Source: Hyphomicrobiales bacterium (GTDB lineage: Bacteria; Pseudomonadota; Alphaproteobacteria; Rhizobiales; JAJFHB01). Taken from it: a stretch of 36,944 nucleotides of DNA. The translations under genes and the position numbers were made by a program. Under the pieces are notes generated by a model. It saw only the letters and a list, made by a program, of their open reading frames with translations, was not told the origin of the DNA and searched no databases. Location: assembly GCA_021775615.1 (NCBI GenBank), contig JAJFHL010000018.1, forward strand, positions 1-36,944, in the 5' to 3' direction. Each line of letters starts with the position of its first letter. Within the stretch, counting starts at the first letter, position 1. Below, in pieces: positions 34,750 through 36,944 of the stretch.

Positions 34750-35667
34750 ATGGCGCGTACACCGGTCAGTGGAATTGAAGTGTTTCTGGCAATTGTCCAG
34801 GAGGGGTCGCTGCGTGCCGCGGCCCGGTCGCTTGGCGTCGGAGCGCCGGCCGTCAGCCATCAGCTCAAAGCGCTCGAACGCAGGATCGGCGTTGATCTTC
34901 TGGTGCGCACGACCCGGTCGATCGAACTCACCGATGCGGGGCGTACGTTGCTTGCAGGGGCCGCGCCCGCATTCAAGCAAATCGTTGATGCGGTTGAAGG
35001 CACCCGGGCCATCGGCAAGTCCACCACCGGCACCCTGCGGCTAACCATGCCAAGAAGCGCCTACAAGCTGATCATTGCACCGGTACTTTCAGATTTTCAG
35101 GCGCAGTATCCGCATGTGTGTCTGGATATGTCCATCAACGAAGGCCTCGTCGATATTGTCAGAGACGGGTTTCACGCAGGGATCCGCCTGCAGGGCCGGC
35201 TGACTGCGGGCATGGTCGCGGTGCGCCTGACCGAGCCGCTCGTTCCTTGCTATTCCGCGGCGCCGTCCTATCTCGCGGCCCATGGGCGGCCGCAGCATCC
35301 GCGCGATCTTTTGAGCCACAAGTGCGTTCGCTACAAATCCGTCACCGCCAAGCGAATCTGGGACTGGCAATTCGCCGAAGACGGACAGGTCAAGACCGTC
35401 GACCCACCCACGCGGCTCATTTTCGACAGCATGCAATCTGTTACCAAAGCCGTGCGTGACGGTCATGGGATCGGGTGGTCACTGCGGGCGGTCATTGAGA
35501 ATGATCTTCGATCCGGTGCACTGGAAACGGTTCTCGATCCATACGTGGCGAAATTGTCCGCGTACCATCTCTATTATCCGGAGCAGAACCGGCGGCTTGA
35601 ACTGTTGCGCCTCTTCATCGACTTTCTGGCCTCAAAACGAGAGAGTCCCGCCGAGCCGTTCGTCTAG
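34750..35667 (+). CDS. LysR-family transcriptional regulator
   Basis: A DNA-binding regulator of 305 residues. The N-terminal winged helix (residues 6-64) reads GIEVFLAIVQEGSLRAAARSLGVGAPAVSHQLKALERRIGV, followed by a periplasmic-binding-like effector domain from about residue 90. The frame is open from 34630, but the ATG at 34750 gives the normal LysR N-terminus. The 148-base region shared with the divergent EamA gene is AT-rich close to the LysR start (34699-34749) and probably holds both promoters and the operator. The effector is unknown. Confidence 0.92.
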   Translation: MARTPVSGIEVFLAIVQEGSLRAAARSLGVGAPAVSHQLKALERRIGVDLLVRTTRSIELTDAGRTLLAGAAPAFKQIVDAVEGTRAIGKSTTGTLRLTMPRSAYKLIIAPVLSDFQAQYPHVCLDMSINEGLVDIVRDGFHAGIRLQGRLTAGMVAVRLTEPLVPCYSAAPSYLAAHGRPQHPRDLLSHKCVRYKSVTAKRIWDWQFAEDGQVKTVDPPTRLIFDSMQSVTKAVRDGHGIGWSLRAVIENDLRSGALETVLDPYVAKLSAYHLYYPEQNRRLELLRLFIDFLASKRESPAEPFV

Positions 35668-35699
35668 GCGCAGAGGCGTTGCTGCATGTTCTGGGAGAT

Positions 35700-35785
35700 T
35701 GGTGGGCAGGGGAGGAATTCGCACCTCCACAGCGCATAGGCGGGTGTTTTACAGACACTTGGGCTCACTCGTGCCCAGCCTACCC
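35700..35785 (-). tRNA. tRNA-Tyr(GTA), divergent
   Basis: An 86-base cloverleaf with encoded CCA. Acceptor GGGTAGG/CCTGCCC pairs fully (one G-U). The D stem is GGGC/GCCC. The anticodon arm has four of five pairs and loop CTGTAAA, so the anticodon is GTA (Tyr). The variable arm of 14 bases has a short CGC/GCG stem, as expected for class II. The T stem GGAGG/CCTCC encloses an eight-base loop TGCGAATT instead of seven-base TTCRANN, so position 55 is G. These departures make it a low-scoring but structured gene. It could be an acquired extra copy or a decaying one. Confidence 0.65.
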
Positions 35786-35900
35786 TTTCTGTCGCACCGC
35801 ACTTTGGGATGGTCGCAGACGGTTTCGCACTCCGTCGCGAGGTGTCGGACCACGCCGCGCCGGACTCGACCGGATGTTGCCGCACGGCTATTCTTGCTCG

Positions 35901-36236
35901 ATGACCTATTTCCTGTATGGCACCCTGGCGTTCGCTCTTTGGCTGAACTGCGCCGCCACGTATCATCTCGTCCGGTCGCATGCCTATGACCGCCAGCAAA
36001 AGACCTGGCAGATTGTCATCATCTGGCTTGTGCCGGTTTTCGGCGCCCTGCTGATCCTGTCGGTCATGTCCGGTCGCCAGCCGCGCAAGCCCGCAAACGA
36101 CGCACAGACCGGCATACTCGGAACGGTATTCGCCACAGTGTTCCTGTCGGGCCTTCTCGCCCCGGGCGGGCAGGGCGCTGAAAGTGGCGAGACCTCAAGC
36201 ATTGACGTCGGCGGGTTCGACGGCGGTGGCCAGTAA
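35901..36236 (+). CDS. Small membrane protein with PLDc_N-like segment, unknown function
   Basis: An unrecognised 111-residue protein. Two or three hydrophobic segments are seen: residues 2-20 (TYFLYGTLAFALWLNCAA), QIVIIWLVPVFGALLILSVM at about 37-56 and a weaker one near 75-92. The pattern of a polar linker before WxxVIIWLVPVFGALL recalls the PLDc_N type of short membrane protein; this is a weak resemblance. The frame is open upstream through the tRNA-Tyr region, but the ATG at 35901 is the sensible start. The tail is Gly/Ser-rich. Confidence 0.55.
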   Translation: MTYFLYGTLAFALWLNCAATYHLVRSHAYDRQQKTWQIVIIWLVPVFGALLILSVMSGRQPRKPANDAQTGILGTVFATVFLSGLLAPGGQGAESGETSSIDVGGFDGGGQ

Positions 36237-36271
36237 CGGAACCACCTCAAACAAAAAGAAGGGACGCACCC

Positions 36272-36706
36272 ATGACCGAAACCAATCCGCGCAGCCAGGT
36301 GACGCTCGCCACTGAAACCATCCACAACCCCAAGGAACCGCGCCACTTCATGCGCATCAAGCCGGCCGGACGCCGGGTCCGCATCCTGCGCCACGGCAAG
36401 GTGCTGGCGGAGTCCGCGGCGGCCCTCAGGGTGATCGAAGCCGGCCGCGACATCTACGATCCGGTTCTCTATCTGCCGCGGTCGGACGTCAAGGCCGCCC
36501 TGGCACCGGCAGAGAAGGACCGGACCTACTGCCCGATCAAGGGTCACGCTTCGTACTTCGATCTTCTCGGCGAGGACGGCAGCGTCGAACAGCCCGAGAT
36601 TGCCTGGAGCTACGAAGACGCCCTCGACTGCGCCGCCGAGTTCAAGGACCACATCGCCTTCTACGCCAGCCATGTGGTGATCGAGGAACATCCGCTCGAA
36701 ATCTGA
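36272..36706 (+). CDS. DUF427 domain protein
   Basis: A 144-residue soluble protein with the DUF427 pattern: RVRILRHGKVLAESAAALRVIE, DPVLYLPRSDVKAALAP, then TYCPIKGHASYFDLLGEDG and AWSYEDALDCAAEFKDHIAFYASHVVIEEHP. Cys and Lys of CPIKG are conserved in the family, whose biochemical role is unknown. A GAAGGGACG sequence precedes the ATG. Its stop codon is four bases from the 3' end of the convergent tRNA-His-like gene. Confidence 0.9.
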   Translation: MTETNPRSQVTLATETIHNPKEPRHFMRIKPAGRRVRILRHGKVLAESAAALRVIEAGRDIYDPVLYLPRSDVKAALAPAEKDRTYCPIKGHASYFDLLGEDGSVEQPEIAWSYEDALDCAAEFKDHIAFYASHVVIEEHPLEI

Positions 36707-36710
36707 TGTC

Positions 36711-36785
36711 TGGTCCTGGGCCGGGGAATCGAACCTCGTCCTCCGCAGTCACAGTGCAGCGTGCAACCAGTTCTCCTGACCCAGG
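36711..36785 (-). tRNA. tRNA-His(GTG)-like gene
   Basis: A 75-base element with encoded CCA. Acceptor CCTGGGT/GCCCAGG pairs over seven positions (one G-U). Anticodon stem CTGCA/TGCGG encloses CTGTGAC, giving anticodon GTG (His). T arm CGAGG-TTCGATT-CCCCG has one A-C mismatch. The D loop keeps A14 and G18G19, but the D stem GGAG/GCAC has only one pair. There is no G at -1 and position 73 is A, which agrees with the known alphaproteobacterial exception for tRNA-His. It is separated by two bases from the next tRNA-like unit. Confidence 0.6.
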
Positions 36786-36787
36786 AT

Positions 36788-36869
36788 TGGACCGCGCGGC
36801 AGTATTCGAACCTGCATTTTCAACTCCGTTACGCTTACCAGGGTAGAAGCCCGTTGCGGTTACGCGCGG
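36788..36869 (-). tRNA. tRNA-like gene, possible Arg(TCT), with no normal D arm
   Basis: An 82-base unit with encoded CCA and T73. The acceptor CCGCGCG/CGCGCGG is a perfect seven-pair stem. The T arm is GCAGG-TTCGAAT-ACTGC with one G-A mismatch. The best anticodon arm is ACGGG-CTTCTAC-CCTGG (TCT, Arg; four pairs including one G-U). This leaves only eight bases where the D arm should be and a 22-base variable region. An alternative local hairpin GCTT/AAGC overlaps this arm, so the anticodon assignment is uncertain. One base separates it from the next unit. Confidence 0.45.
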
Positions 36870-36870
36870 C

Positions 36871-36944
36871 TGGAGCCTCTGACAGGACTCGAACCTGCAT
36901 CTTCCTTCCGATTACCCTGCTCCGCGTTCGTAGCGCGGGGGGAT
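36871..36944 (-). tRNA. tRNA-like gene, possible Arg(ACG), 5' part outside the window
   Basis: The 3' part of another tRNA unit with encoded CCA and T73. T arm GCAGG-TTCGAGT-CCTGT is complete (one G-U). Anticodon arm CCGCG-CTACGAA-CGCGG has five perfect pairs and anticodon ACG (Arg). The variable region is 23 bases, far longer than the four or five of normal tRNA-Arg. The acceptor 3' strand is CAGAGGC; its partner and most of the D arm lie beyond the right end, so acceptor pairing cannot be checked. Confidence 0.55.

Noticed and set aside
35836-35880. A further tRNA remnant (CCGG-TCGAGT-CCGG, T-arm-like) right of the tRNA-Tyr
   Set aside because: The loop is six bases, no CCA follows, and no acceptor or anticodon arm could be found.

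Overview
The window is GC-rich chromosomal DNA from an alphaproteobacterium, most likely of the order Hyphomicrobiales (Rhizobiales). I base this on gene order (dapF-mtaB-ftsY; ffh-rpsP-rimM-trmD; rplS-leuC with leuD-leuB further on), the alpha-type Ffh and S16 proteins, and a tRNA-His-like gene with an unpaired 5' end and A73. No database search was possible, so all family names rest on motifs read in the translations.

Layout. (1) 1-2485, minus strand: the start of ftsY with a pure Pro-Glu hexamer repeat, then mtaB and dapF, joined by start/stop overlaps. (2) 2550-6300: a divergent pair (RmlC-like cupin and a family 2-like glycosyltransferase), then a DapB homologue lacking the usual catalytic His pair and a class C serine hydrolase. 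(3) 6301-10014, plus strand: a good sigma70-type promoter and structured leader, then ffh, rpsP, rimM and trmD. (4) 10015-19806: nine genes lie between trmD and rplS, genes usually adjacent. They are a polar amino-acid ABC transporter (four genes), a redoxin, a stand-alone HerA-type ATPase, and a minus-strand operon of an OYE/TMADH-type flavoenzyme, a DUF6687-like protein and a nucleotidyltransferase. (5) 19807-26576: rplS, leuC, a DECR-type SDR, a secreted HExxH protein, a small membrane protein, palindromic repeats, an EamA transporter, leuD and leuB. (6) 26634-30495: a three-subunit molybdenum hydroxylase with a MoaD/ThiS-like gene 3 bases downstream. (7) 30536-35667: a flavin disulfide oxidoreductase, a DUF1194 protein, a PNPOx-fold protein, a second EamA transporter and a LysR regulator. 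(8) 35700-36944: a divergent tRNA-Tyr, a small membrane protein, a DUF427 protein and the beginning of a tightly packed minus-strand array of non-canonical tRNA genes that runs off the right end.

How the genes work together. FtsY and Ffh are the two GTPases of co-translational membrane targeting. S16, RimM, TrmD and L19 belong to ribosome assembly and tRNA modification, and MtaB also modifies tRNA position 37. LeuC, LeuD and LeuB are the isopropylmalate steps of leucine synthesis. The molybdenum hydroxylase subunits and the MoaD-like protein look like one transcription unit. The rest is accessory metabolism and transport. The most unusual items are the tRNA array, the DapB homologue without its His pair, the MoaD-like gene inside the hydroxylase operon, and two identical 50-base palindromic repeats 9.2 kb apart.
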